This document shows positions 52,944 through 61,358 of a DNA stretch of 64,000 nt, piece after piece (positions within the stretch are counted from its first letter, which is position 1; each line of letters starts with the position of its first letter). The position numbers and the translations under genes are program-made. The stretch covers positions 1-64,000 of the forward strand of contig JAOPYK010000140.1 of NCBI GenBank assembly GCA_025964695.1, written 5' to 3'. Under the pieces are notes generated by a model. The model did not search any database, had not been told where the DNA came from, and saw nothing but the letters and a program-made list of their open reading frames with translations. The stretch comes from Streptosporangiaceae bacterium. Its GTDB lineage: Bacteria; Actinomycetota; Actinomycetes; Streptosporangiales; Streptosporangiaceae.

Positions 52944-53771
52944 CTAGGGGACCGGGTCGAAGGCGCTGTTGTGGGCGGCGACCCGGGCACGTCGTACCGC
53001 CCGGTCGAGCGTGTTCAACGCCTCTGCCCGGCGTCGCATCTGCTCCGCGTCGAGATTGTGGCCGTCGAGTCCCCGGGCCAGTTCCACCACCACGGACAGT
53101 CGGCCGGCCAACGCGGCCACCCGATGCGCGCGCGGTGGGTAACCGGGGGCCAGGCCGCCGGTCGGCTCGTTGTGGTGGGACTGGCGCAGCGCGGCCAGCG
53201 CGTCCAGGATCTCCGGCCGGACCGCCGGGGGACGACCGGATACGTCGTCCACGCTCAGCAGGGCGTTGGTCGCCTCTCGCAGCGCCAGTGACAGCTGGTG
53301 ATCGGCCTCCGGCAGCGACGGCACGTCCGGCTGCCCCCGCAACGCCTCGACCAGACGCCACCGTACGCCAACGTAGGACGAGCCGCGCCGGTCCTCGGCC
53401 GGAACCAGCCCGGCCGGGCTGCCGGCCAGCTCGATGAGAGCGGCTCCACCGGCCTCGATCGCGGCCACGTTGAGCTCGGGCGGACCGGGCAGCCCGAGCG
53501 GATCCCCGGGCACCGGCAGGGCCAGCCTCAGCTCCGTCAGGCCTACCATCCGCAGATCACCGAGGCCCCGCCGGAGCGGAACCTCCTCGGAGATGTCCGG
53601 TATGCCGTTGATGACGGCGGGTCCGGATGTCCGCTCGATTGCGTCGACCGCCTCGTCCAGGCCCACATGGCCGGTCAGCCAGGCGTTGCCCCAGGCGACC
53701 AGGGCGCCAGAGGCATGTAGCGGAGGTTGCGCAACATGCATGCCGACCACAATAAGTGCTCCGGATGGCAT
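52944..53771 (-). CDS. Actinobacterial hypothetical protein
   Basis: 275 aa, not recognised. The N-terminal half is mixed alpha/beta with few hydrophobic helices (VVGMHVAQPPLHASGALVAW). The C-terminal half is Ala/Arg/Leu-rich and helical, likely coiled (LREATNALLSVDD; AEQMRRRAEALNTLDRAVRRAR). No signal peptide or membrane segment. ATG 53771 has GAGGATG 8 bases upstream; an in-frame codon at 53798 is less likely. It is convergent with PP2C and divergent from the ABC ATPase. Confidence 0.75.
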   Translation of the reverse strand: MPSGALIVVGMHVAQPPLHASGALVAWGNAWLTGHVGLDEAVDAIERTSGPAVINGIPDISEEVPLRRGLGDLRMVGLTELRLALPVPGDPLGLPGPPELNVAAIEAGGAALIELAGSPAGLVPAEDRRGSSYVGVRWRLVEALRGQPDVPSLPEADHQLSLALREATNALLSVDDVSGRPPAVRPEILDALAALRQSHHNEPTGGLAPGYPPRAHRVAALAGRLSVVVELARGLDGHNLDAEQMRRRAEALNTLDRAVRRARVAAHNSAFDPVP

Positions 53772-53831
53772 AGGTTCATCCTCGGAGGATGGGATCATCC
53801 GGGACCCTTGTGATTGGGGAAAATACGCACG

Positions 53832-54701
53832 ATGGTCGGAGAGGTACTACGCCTGGACGGTGTCGGGGTCCGGCGTGACGGGGCGACCCTGCTGAAGAAC
53901 GTCCATTGGACCGTCAACGAAGATGAACGCTGGGTCATCATGGGCCCGAATGGAGCCGGCAAGACCACGTTGCTGCAGGTGGCGGCCACCACCCTGCATC
54001 CGAGTGAGGGCACCGTCGAGGTCCTGGACGAGCGGTTGGGCCAGACGGACGTCTTCGATCTGCGCCCCCGCATCGGTTTCGCCAGTGCCGCGGTGGCGGA
54101 GAAGGTCCCCGCCGGTGAGAAGGTCATCGACCTGGTGCTGACCGGGTCTTACGCCATTCTCGGCCGGTGGAAGGAGGAGTACGACTCCACCGACGTCACC
54201 CGGGCCGTCGAACTGCTCGACGCGCTCGGCTGTGCTCCCCTGATCCGGCGCCGGTTCTCCACCCTGTCGGAGGGGGAGCGCAAACGGGTCCAGATCGCCC
54301 GGGCTCTGATGCCCGACCCCGAGCTGCTGCTGCTGGACGAACCGGCCGCGGGGCTGGACCTCGGTGGCCGTGAGGACCTGGTGGCCCGGCTGGGCAGGCT
54401 GGCCGAGGACCGGACCGCACCGACGATGGTCCTGGTCACCCACCACCCCGAAGAGGTCCCCGAGGGCTTCACCCACGCCATGCTGCTGCGTCGCGGCTCG
54501 GTGGTGGCCACCGGCAAGGTCGACGAGGTCTTCACCGAGCAGCATCTCTCGAAGGCCTTCGGCCTGCCGCTGACCGTCGACCGTCAGGACGGCCGCTGGT
54601 ACGCCCGCGCCGCTCGCCAGGGCGCCTCCCAAGGGATCGGCACAGGGGACGGCCAGGGGGTCGGCGCAAGGGGCCGGGACCGGGTTTCGAACGATACGTA
54701 A
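53832..54701 (+). CDS. Orphan ABC-transporter ATP-binding protein
   Basis: 289 aa. Walker A GPNGAGKTT, signature FSTLSEGERKRV, Walker B LLLLDEPAAGLD and switch His in VTHHPEE. The sequence resembles YlmA-like ATPases encoded without a permease. A Gly/Gln/Arg-rich C-terminal tail (about 30 residues) looks disordered. ATG 53832 is used; codons upstream to 53814 are also in frame. No permease gene is nearby, so its partner is elsewhere or it acts on its own. Confidence 0.9.
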   Translation: MVGEVLRLDGVGVRRDGATLLKNVHWTVNEDERWVIMGPNGAGKTTLLQVAATTLHPSEGTVEVLDERLGQTDVFDLRPRIGFASAAVAEKVPAGEKVIDLVLTGSYAILGRWKEEYDSTDVTRAVELLDALGCAPLIRRRFSTLSEGERKRVQIARALMPDPELLLLDEPAAGLDLGGREDLVARLGRLAEDRTAPTMVLVTHHPEEVPEGFTHAMLLRRGSVVATGKVDEVFTEQHLSKAFGLPLTVDRQDGRWYARAARQGASQGIGTGDGQGVGARGRDRVSNDT

Positions 54702-54790
54702 CAGGGGTTTCGGTTAGGTGAGATAAGCGCGACGTGACGGAGCGACCTACGATCGCATTGGGTCCCGTTGACGTCTAGCTCGGAGCCTCC

Positions 54791-55786
54791 ATGACCCCCA
54801 CGCTCATCGTCAGTCTGATCGTCATCGCGGTCGGGGCGGCCGCGCTCTACCGATCCGTGCGGATCGTGCCGCAGGCCACCGCTGACATCGTCGAGCGGGT
54901 CGGGCGTTTTCACCGGACCCTCAACGCGGGCCTCAACCTGGTGGTGCCCTTCGTCGACCAGGTACGGTCCCGGATCGATCTGCGCGAACAGGTGATCAGT
55001 TTCCCGCCGCAGCCGGGGATCACCCAGGACAACCTCGTGGTGCATATCGACACCGTCATCTACTACCAGGTGACCGATCCCAAGGCGGCGACCTACGAGA
55101 TCGCCAACTTCCTCACCGCGATCGAGCAGTTGACCGTCACCACGCTGCGCAACGTCATCGGCGGCATGGACCTGGAGCGCACCCTCACCTCTCGTGAAGA
55201 GATCAACAGCGAACTGCGAGGCGTGCTCGACGACGCCACCGGCAAGTGGGGTATCCGGGTGAACCGCGTCGAGCTCAAAGCGATCGATCCGCCCGAGTCG
55301 ATCAAGGACTCCATGGAGAAGCAGATGCGCGCCGACCGGGACAAGCGCGCGTCGATCCTGAGCGCAGAGGGCCAGAAGCAGTCGGCGATCCTCACCGCGG
55401 AAGGGGAGCGCACCTCAGCGGTGCTCAGGGCCCGTGGTGAGGCCGAGGCGACGGTGTTGCGGGCAGAGGCGGACGCGAAGGCCCAGGCGGCGCGGGCCCG
55501 GGGGCAGGCCCAGGCCATCACGACCGTGTTCCAGGCCATCCACGAGGGCAAGCCCGACCAGCGGTTGCTGGCCTACCAGTATCTCCAGATGCTGCCCAAG
55601 ATCGCTGAAGGCAGCGCCAACAAGCTGTGGATAGTGCCCAGCGAGATGGGCCGGGCGCTGGAGGGCTTGGGTGGGTTCTTCGGGGCGCCGCAGGACTCGC
55701 GCAAGGACGTGATCTCCGAGGAGGTCTCCCCGGATCCCACCGCGTTCCTGGAGAGCCCGTTCCCCGATGAGGAGCCCCGCTTCTAA
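54791..55786 (+). CDS. SPFH/band 7 membrane protein (QmcA-like)
   Basis: 331 aa. Membrane helix at about 3-20, PHB domain with VERVGRFHRTLNAGL, QPGITQDNLVVHIDTVIYY and KWGIRVNRVELKAI, then a long helix with roughly ten-residue repeats (ILSAEGQKQS, ILTAEGERTS) and a conserved QYLQMLPKIAEG segment. A paralogue with NfeD lies at 61355. This copy has no NfeD next to it; a TauE/SafE permease follows. Confidence 0.92.
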   Translation: MTPTLIVSLIVIAVGAAALYRSVRIVPQATADIVERVGRFHRTLNAGLNLVVPFVDQVRSRIDLREQVISFPPQPGITQDNLVVHIDTVIYYQVTDPKAATYEIANFLTAIEQLTVTTLRNVIGGMDLERTLTSREEINSELRGVLDDATGKWGIRVNRVELKAIDPPESIKDSMEKQMRADRDKRASILSAEGQKQSAILTAEGERTSAVLRARGEAEATVLRAEADAKAQAARARGQAQAITTVFQAIHEGKPDQRLLAYQYLQMLPKIAEGSANKLWIVPSEMGRALEGLGGFFGAPQDSRKDVISEEVSPDPTAFLESPFPDEEPRF

Positions 55787-55850
55787 CAGGCACGGGCCCG
55801 GTGCCTACCATCAACCGGGTGACAAACCGTACGAGCTGGTCAGGTACCGC

Positions 55851-56606
55851 GTGAGCCTATGGCACGCCGTGGCAATCTTCGCGGCAGGAGTGGGCGCGGG
55901 CGCTATCAACGCGCTCGTCGGCTCCGGGTCGCTGATCACCTTCCCCACCCTGGTGGCCCTGGGGCTGCCGCCCGTGGTCGCGAACGTCTCCAACAACGTC
56001 GGCCTGGTGCCCGGCTCGGCGGCCGGCACCTACGGGTATCGCAGAGAGCTGAAGGGGCAGCGAGAACGGCTGCTCAGACTGGGCAGCGCCTCGCTCCTCG
56101 GCTCGCTGCTCGGCGCGGTGCTGCTGATCAGTCTGCCGGCCCAGGCGTTCAAGATCATCGTCCCGGTACTCATCGTCATCGCCCTGGTGCTGGTCATGGT
56201 GCAGCCGCGCCTCAACGCCTGGCTGACGGCCCGCCGGGAGACCCCGCACACCCATGGCGGCCCGTGGCTGTGGCTGGGCGTCTTCGGGGCGGGCGTCTAC
56301 GGCGGCTACTTCGGCGCCGCCCAGGGCATCATTCTGACCGCCCTGCTGGGCATCTTCCTGGACGACGGGCTGCAACGGATCAACGGCGCCAAGAACGCGC
56401 TCTCGGGCATCGTGAACGCGACCGCCGCCGTCCTGTTCATCTTCATCGCACCGATCAACTGGCTCGCCGTCCTCCTGATCGCCCTCGGCTCGACCCTCGG
56501 CGGTTTCGTCGGCGCGTCGACCGGGCGGAAGCTGCCACCCATCGTGCTGCGCGGCATCATCGTGGTCGTCGGGGTGGTCGCCATCGTCAAACTGCTGCTC
56601 GGCTGA
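55851..56606 (+). CDS. TauE/SafE-family sulfite/anion permease
   Basis: 251 aa, seven to eight membrane helices. The duplicated family motif appears as GAINALVGSGSLITFPTLVALGLPPVVANVSNNVGLVPG and again as FGAAQGIILTALLG. Members export sulfite, sulfonates or sulfoacetate; substrate not certain. GTG 55851 is chosen because the frame upstream (to 55767) overlaps the SPFH gene end. Confidence 0.9.
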   Translation: MSLWHAVAIFAAGVGAGAINALVGSGSLITFPTLVALGLPPVVANVSNNVGLVPGSAAGTYGYRRELKGQRERLLRLGSASLLGSLLGAVLLISLPAQAFKIIVPVLIVIALVLVMVQPRLNAWLTARRETPHTHGGPWLWLGVFGAGVYGGYFGAAQGIILTALLGIFLDDGLQRINGAKNALSGIVNATAAVLFIFIAPINWLAVLLIALGSTLGGFVGASTGRKLPPIVLRGIIVVVGVVAIVKLLLG

Positions 56607-56673
56607 ACTGCTGCCCGACTCAGGATTTCGTACGGCTCCTACGGGTTCATGTGCTGCTTTGGGTGGGTATATC

Positions 56674-56689
56674 TCGAATATACGTTCGA
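56674..56689. promoter_or_regulatory. LexA/SOS-box-like palindrome
   Basis: TCGAATATACGTTCGA matches the actinobacterial LexA consensus TCGAAC-N4-GTTCGA with one mismatch. It lies 27 bases before the small gene start, in a promoter-like TATATCTC context. Confidence 0.55.
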
Positions 56690-56715
56690 GATGGTTGGCG
56701 CGGGGCAGGTGGGCC

Positions 56716-56970
56716 ATGAAGGGCGACAGGGTCGAGATCGTGATCGATGCCGGCGAGGTGACCCGGACCTACGAAGTGGCCGCCACCAGGGCGGGACGGC
56801 GGGTCGAGATCACCAACCGGCGTGGGGTGGTGGAGGTCAGCGAGGTCACCCGCACCGGCACCCCGGTGCGCACCGCACGGTTCATGGCCAGCCGCGTGCT
56901 GGCCCTGGTCGAACACCCCGTCGCGGGTGCCCGCGAGACAGCCGCGGAGCGCGGGCTCAGCAGCGCCTGA
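56716..56970 (+). CDS. Small protein of unknown function, possibly SOS-controlled
   Basis: 84 aa, not recognised. The N-terminal 50 residues look like a five-stranded sheet (VEIVIDAG, RTYEVAAT, RVEITNRRG, VVEVSEVTR, PVRTARFM), followed by a helix (ASRVLALVEHP) and a short tail. No membrane segment or signal. ATG 56716 follows GCAGGTGGG. The LexA-like box 27 bases upstream implies DNA-damage control. It faces the Rieske gene convergently. Confidence 0.72.
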   Translation: MKGDRVEIVIDAGEVTRTYEVAATRAGRRVEITNRRGVVEVSEVTRTGTPVRTARFMASRVLALVEHPVAGARETAAERGLSSA

Positions 56971-56991
56971 GGATTCTCACGGCTGGGCTGG

Positions 56992-57915
56992 TCAGCGAAT
57001 CGGGCGTACCTGCACCATGCCGTCGTCGGTGACCCTGGTCTCGAAGGCGGGCTGGGGGGCGGTGGCCGGGCCGTGCACGACGGCGCCGTCGGCGACCCGG
57101 AACGTGCTGCCGTGCCAGGGACAGATCACGCAGAGCTGGTCCTCGTCATTGGTGGCCACCCGGCCCTGGTGCAATGGTCCGCCCAGGTGGGCGCACCGGT
57201 CGGCCAGCACATGGACCTCCTCTCCGGAGCGCAGCACGAAGAGGCTGATGTAGCCCAGCCGGCGATGCACCGGCCAGCCGTCGGGCAGTTCGCCGGTCGA
57301 GCACAGGTCGTGCCAGCCCAGCGGCATGAGGTGGGTGACGGACTCGGAGTGGTTGGCCCCGGCGGCCAGCCGGAACGCCAGATGCCCCCCGAGGTAGCCA
57401 CCGGCCAGCAGCGTGGTCAGCCCGGCGTAGCCCAGCGCCTTACCGCTGCCCGTCCGGCCGTGGCTGCGGGCCAGCAGGGACGCGGCGTACAGCCCGCTGG
57501 CGGTCACCGTGCCCAGCGCGTGCACCAGGCCGACGCGTTGCTGTTCGCGGTGCAGGGCCGACCAGTCGGCCAGCCCGGTGAGCGCCGTCGGCAGCGCACC
57601 GGCCAGGCCCGTGGCCACCAGGATGTTCGATGCCCGCTGGGTGCCGGGCAGCAGGTCCAGAACGGCGACCGACATCCAGCAGCCCAGCGGCAGATCGGTG
57701 AGCGGGGGATGCGCGGGATGACCGGCCTGTACGCCGTGCAAGGCGTCCTTGAGCTTTCCGGGCCGGAGGAACCGGTGCAGGCCCAGGTTCATCGCCTGGA
57801 TGACGCCGTCCAGCCGCTTGTCGTGTTCCAGGCTTTCCGCCACGTCCACCGGATGAGGCCGAGGGAGTGGCCCGGGGCCTCGCAGGAAGATCTTGCTTAC
57901 CCGTCCGCGGATCAC
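56992..57915 (-). CDS. Rieske [2Fe-2S] protein with N-terminal DUF2231 membrane domain
   Basis: 307 aa. The N-part (about 50-200) has four hydrophobic helices with HPAHPPLTDLPLGCW, the DUF2231 pattern. The C-part is a Rieske domain with CAHLGGPL and CPWHGS cluster ligands (C-x-H and C-x2-H). It probably carries electrons at the membrane; partner unknown. GTG 57915 follows a GGGGGGATCT site. Such fusions are frequent in actinobacteria. Confidence 0.9.
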   Translation of the reverse strand: MIRGRVSKIFLRGPGPLPRPHPVDVAESLEHDKRLDGVIQAMNLGLHRFLRPGKLKDALHGVQAGHPAHPPLTDLPLGCWMSVAVLDLLPGTQRASNILVATGLAGALPTALTGLADWSALHREQQRVGLVHALGTVTASGLYAASLLARSHGRTGSGKALGYAGLTTLLAGGYLGGHLAFRLAAGANHSESVTHLMPLGWHDLCSTGELPDGWPVHRRLGYISLFVLRSGEEVHVLADRCAHLGGPLHQGRVATNDEDQLCVICPWHGSTFRVADGAVVHGPATAPQPAFETRVTDDGMVQVRPIR

Positions 57916-58174
57916 AGATCCCCCCTTGCATACGGATGACCGTAAAAGGACGTCTACCAATCGACACTAGTCGGCGGCTCCCACCGGGGCCACCCGAGGG
58001 TCCGTCCGGCGGCCAGCGCGTTCCGACCCGTCCGGGCCCTCGCGAGCGTCCCTCCCATCGCCTACAGTGAACAGGACCGCGCCTGTAGATGTAGGTCGCC
58101 CGGATGGTGGGATGCGATGCCTTCGCAACACCGTGGACGTGGCCACCCCCTGACCCGGTGGGCGTGTGCGTGAC

Positions 58175-58429
58175 ATGGACGTCCCGCCGTCGGCCACGAC
58201 GATCTCCGACGAGGACATCGCGCTGATGCGCGAGATCGAGACGAGCTTTCCCGGCTGGGGCGTCTGGCGCAGCGACACCCGGCGCTGGTGGGCGTTCCGC
58301 ACCGCGGCGTACCCGCTGACCATCGAGCAGCTTCGCGCCGGCTGCCGGCTCATCGTCCAGGCCGACACCGACACCGACCTCCGCGAGGCGATCCGAGCCG
58401 AGAACGACTGCGCCCACCGGGTGGCGTAG
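58175..58429 (+). CDS. Small hypothetical protein
   Basis: 84 aa (87 from a GTG at 58166). No recognised domain, rich in Trp/Arg (GWGVWRSDTRRWWAFR) and ending in a helical acidic stretch. Coding-type codon use, no clear ribosome-binding site. Convergent with the molybdopterin oxidoreductase. The name of the family is unknown to me. Confidence 0.6.
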   Translation: MDVPPSATTISDEDIALMREIETSFPGWGVWRSDTRRWWAFRTAAYPLTIEQLRAGCRLIVQADTDTDLREAIRAENDCAHRVA

Positions 58430-58448
58430 TCGCCCGTCCGCGGATGGC

Positions 58449-60719
58449 TCAGACCCCTTCCCGGACGGCCTCCACCCGCACGGGCACCCCGTTGAAGACG
58501 GCGTTGCCGGAGAGCGGATCGATCTCCTGCTCATCGGTGACCACATTGACGTTGACCCCGGCGTTGTCTTGAGCGACCCGGATCCGGGTGCCCGGCCGGT
58601 CGTGGCCCCAGCCGTGCGGCAGGCTCACCACCCCGGGCATGATCTCCGAGGTCGGCTCGGCCGTCGCGGTCAGCGCCCCCACCCGTGAGACGATCCGTAC
58701 GACCTCGCCTGCGGCCACCCCGAGCCGCTCGGCGTCGGCCGGGTTGAGCTGAAGGGTGCAGCGGTTCGAGCCGCCGACCAACTCGGGCACGTTGTGCAGC
58801 CAGCTGTTGTTGGAACGCAGATGACGGCGGCCGATCAGCAGGAAGCCGGCGCCCTCGGCACCGGCCCCTTCGGCTCCGGTGCCGTCCGGCCGGGCGCTGT
58901 CGAGTTCGGCGCGCAACCGGTCGACGTCGGCGGCGAAGGTCGGCGGGCACAGCTCGATCCGGCCGGACACCGTCCAGAGGACCTCCTCCAGCCGGGGCTC
59001 CAGCGGGCCCAGATCGATGCCATGCGGGTGGTCGTCACGCAGCCGGGTCAGGGTCAGCCCGTCTGGATCCGCGCCCAACCCGTCGCCGTAGGGGCCGAGC
59101 CGCAGCATCATGTCGAGGCGCAGTTCCGCTCCGGAGCCGCCCTCGAGCATCGGCCGCAGCTCCGAGACCTTGCGCCCGTGCACCGGTGAGCCGACCATGG
59201 CCACGGCCTTCGACAGGGTGCTGTCAATGATCATTTCGTCCAGCGCCGCCGGACTCGCTTGCAGGCCGGAGGAGATGACGGCCAGCCGCGCCAGGATCTC
59301 GGACTCGCTGGGACGTCCCTCGGGCAGTGGCAGCACCGGCGGTGAGTAGCGGGCGTAGTTGCGCACGGCGAAGCTGAGCAGGGCGAAGTCGTAGTGGCCG
59401 GTCTGGGTCGGCCGGGGAGGTGGCAGCACCACGTCCGCATGCCGGGTGGTCTCGTTGAGGTAGGGGTCGACGCTGACCATGAACTCCAGCCCGCTGAACG
59501 CCACGTCCAGCCGGGCACCGTTCGGGGCGGACAGCACTGGGTTGCCGCCGATGGTGATCAGCGCCTTGATCTGGCCCTCACCCGGAGTCTCGATCTCGTC
59601 TGCGAGCGTGGCGATGGGCAGTTCGCCGTTGGTCTCCGGCAGTTCGCGCACCCGGCTGTGCCACCGCCCGGTGGTGTACGGCCGCCGCCGGTTACGGTAG
59701 ATCGCCGCATGCGCGGGGCGGGCGAACATCGCTCCGCCGGGCCGGTCGAGGTTGCCCGTCAGCGTGTTGAGGACGTCCACCAGCCAGCTGGCCAGGGTGC
59801 CGAAGGCCTGCGTGCAGGTGCCGATCCGGGCGTAGACCGCGGCCCGCTCCGCTCCCGCCAGCTCGCGCGCGATCGTACGGATCGCCGACGCGGGCACGCC
59901 CGTCACCGAGGCCACCGCCTCGGGCGAGAAGTCCACCGCCAGGGCGCGCAGGTCATCGAGCCCGTTGACGTGGTGTTCCAGCGTGACCAGCTCTTCCGCG
60001 AAGAGCGTGTGCACCAGGGCGATCAGCAGAAAGGCGTCGGTCCCGGGCCGGATGAAGAAGTGCCGGTCGCCCAGCCGGGCGGTACGCGTCCGCCGCGGAT
60101 CGACGACGACGAACCGGCCGCCACGGGCGCGCAGGGCCTTCAGCCGGCCGGGGAAGTCCGGGGCGGAGCAGAGACTGCCGTTGGACTCCAGCGGGTTGGC
60201 ACCCAGCATCAGCAGATAGTCGGTCCGATCGAGATCCGGCACCGGAATGGCCATCGGGTTGCCGAAGATATGCCCGGAACTCACATGCTTGGGCATCTGG
60301 TCGGCGGTGCTGGCGCTGTAGACGTTGCGGGTGCCGAGGGCCTTGATGATCGCGGAGCTGTAGAGCGGACCGGCGATCGAATGCGCGGTCGGATTGCCGA
60401 TGTAGATGGCCACCGCGTCCTTGCCGTGCTCCTCGATGACGCGCCGCAGGCCACGCTCGGCCGCCGCGAAGGCGGCCGTCCAGTCGGCCTCCAGATGGGC
60501 CTCGACGGGGGCGTTGTTGCCGCGCAGGAGTGGGGTGTGGAGCCGGTCGGGATCACCGTCGAGCTGTCCCAGGGTCGCGCCCTTCGGGCAGACGAAGCCG
60601 CGGCTGAACGGGTCGGCGGCATCGCCGCGGACGCCGGTCACCCGGTCACCCTCGAGGGTGAGCTCCAGGCCGCACAAGGCCTCACACAGCGGACAGGTGC
60701 GGTAAGCCGTACGACTCAT
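58449..60719 (-). CDS. Molybdopterin oxidoreductase (DMSO-reductase family)
   Basis: 756 aa. An N-terminal [4Fe-4S] site CPLCEALC with later FVCPKG is followed by the molybdopterin domains (GNPTAHS, MPKHVSSGHIFGNP, LGANPLESNGSL, VVDPRRTRTA) and the C-terminal dinucleotide-binding domain (LLIGRRHLRSNNSWLHN, GEVVRIVSRVG). No twin-arginine signal; cytoplasmic. No partner subunit or cofactor-synthesis gene is close, so the reaction (formate, nitrate or other) cannot be named. ATG 60719 is chosen. Ends 20 bases from the small convergent gene. Confidence 0.92.
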   Translation of the reverse strand: MSRTAYRTCPLCEALCGLELTLEGDRVTGVRGDAADPFSRGFVCPKGATLGQLDGDPDRLHTPLLRGNNAPVEAHLEADWTAAFAAAERGLRRVIEEHGKDAVAIYIGNPTAHSIAGPLYSSAIIKALGTRNVYSASTADQMPKHVSSGHIFGNPMAIPVPDLDRTDYLLMLGANPLESNGSLCSAPDFPGRLKALRARGGRFVVVDPRRTRTARLGDRHFFIRPGTDAFLLIALVHTLFAEELVTLEHHVNGLDDLRALAVDFSPEAVASVTGVPASAIRTIARELAGAERAAVYARIGTCTQAFGTLASWLVDVLNTLTGNLDRPGGAMFARPAHAAIYRNRRRPYTTGRWHSRVRELPETNGELPIATLADEIETPGEGQIKALITIGGNPVLSAPNGARLDVAFSGLEFMVSVDPYLNETTRHADVVLPPPRPTQTGHYDFALLSFAVRNYARYSPPVLPLPEGRPSESEILARLAVISSGLQASPAALDEMIIDSTLSKAVAMVGSPVHGRKVSELRPMLEGGSGAELRLDMMLRLGPYGDGLGADPDGLTLTRLRDDHPHGIDLGPLEPRLEEVLWTVSGRIELCPPTFAADVDRLRAELDSARPDGTGAEGAGAEGAGFLLIGRRHLRSNNSWLHNVPELVGGSNRCTLQLNPADAERLGVAAGEVVRIVSRVGALTATAEPTSEIMPGVVSLPHGWGHDRPGTRIRVAQDNAGVNVNVVTDEQEIDPLSGNAVFNGVPVRVEAVREGV

Positions 60720-60917
60720 GGCCACACTCCGGCTAGACGATCGTTCAGTTGTGGATTGGATACATCATGAACGGTGCCGCCGACAAAGTGAACTGGTTCG
60801 TTCCAAAGGATCAGGCCGGCTCCGTGCAAACTCTGCTCACGCGGAAGTATGGCCGTTTCGTGGCCCTCGGAGTTACCTTGAAGTAAGGGACTTTTGCGGC
60901 CCGCCGAGGAGACGCTC

Positions 60918-61358
60918 ATGCAGCCGTGGGTCGTCTGGCTGCTCCTGGCCGCGGTGCTCGGAGTCGCCGAACTGCTTACCCTCACCCTGGCGCTGGGCCT
61001 GCTCGCCGCAGCGGCGGTGGCCGCCGGGGTCGGTGGCGTGCTCGGTCTTCCGCCGGCTCTGCAGGTGCTGGTGTTCGCGGCCACCGCCGGCGCCGGGCTG
61101 GTGGTCGTACGGCCCATCGCCATGCGGCACCTGCGCCAGCCACCGGCCCTGCGCACCGGGGTCGCCGCCCTGGTCGGCAGGGAGGCGATGACCCTCACCG
61201 AGGTGACCCGGCAGGGCGGACGGGCCCGCATCGGCGGCGAGGAATGGACCGCCCGGCCGTATGACCCGGACTGCGTGATCCCCGCCGGCGCCACCGTCGA
61301 CGTCCTGGCGATCGAGGGGGCCACCGCCCTCATCCACCCGAGAGAGGCCGCGCTATGA
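60918..61358 (+). CDS. nfeD: NfeD-like membrane protein
   Basis: 146 aa. Two to three hydrophobic helices in the first 75 residues, then an OB-fold domain starting about VGREAMTLTEVTRQGGRARIGGEEWTA. This is the short NfeD1b type that pairs with SPFH proteins. ATG 60918 follows GAGGAGACGC; an in-frame upstream codon at 60894 is less favoured. It overlaps the SPFH gene by ATGA. Confidence 0.9.
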   Translation: MQPWVVWLLLAAVLGVAELLTLTLALGLLAAAAVAAGVGGVLGLPPALQVLVFAATAGAGLVVVRPIAMRHLRQPPALRTGVAALVGREAMTLTEVTRQGGRARIGGEEWTARPYDPDCVIPAGATVDVLAIEGATALIHPREAAL

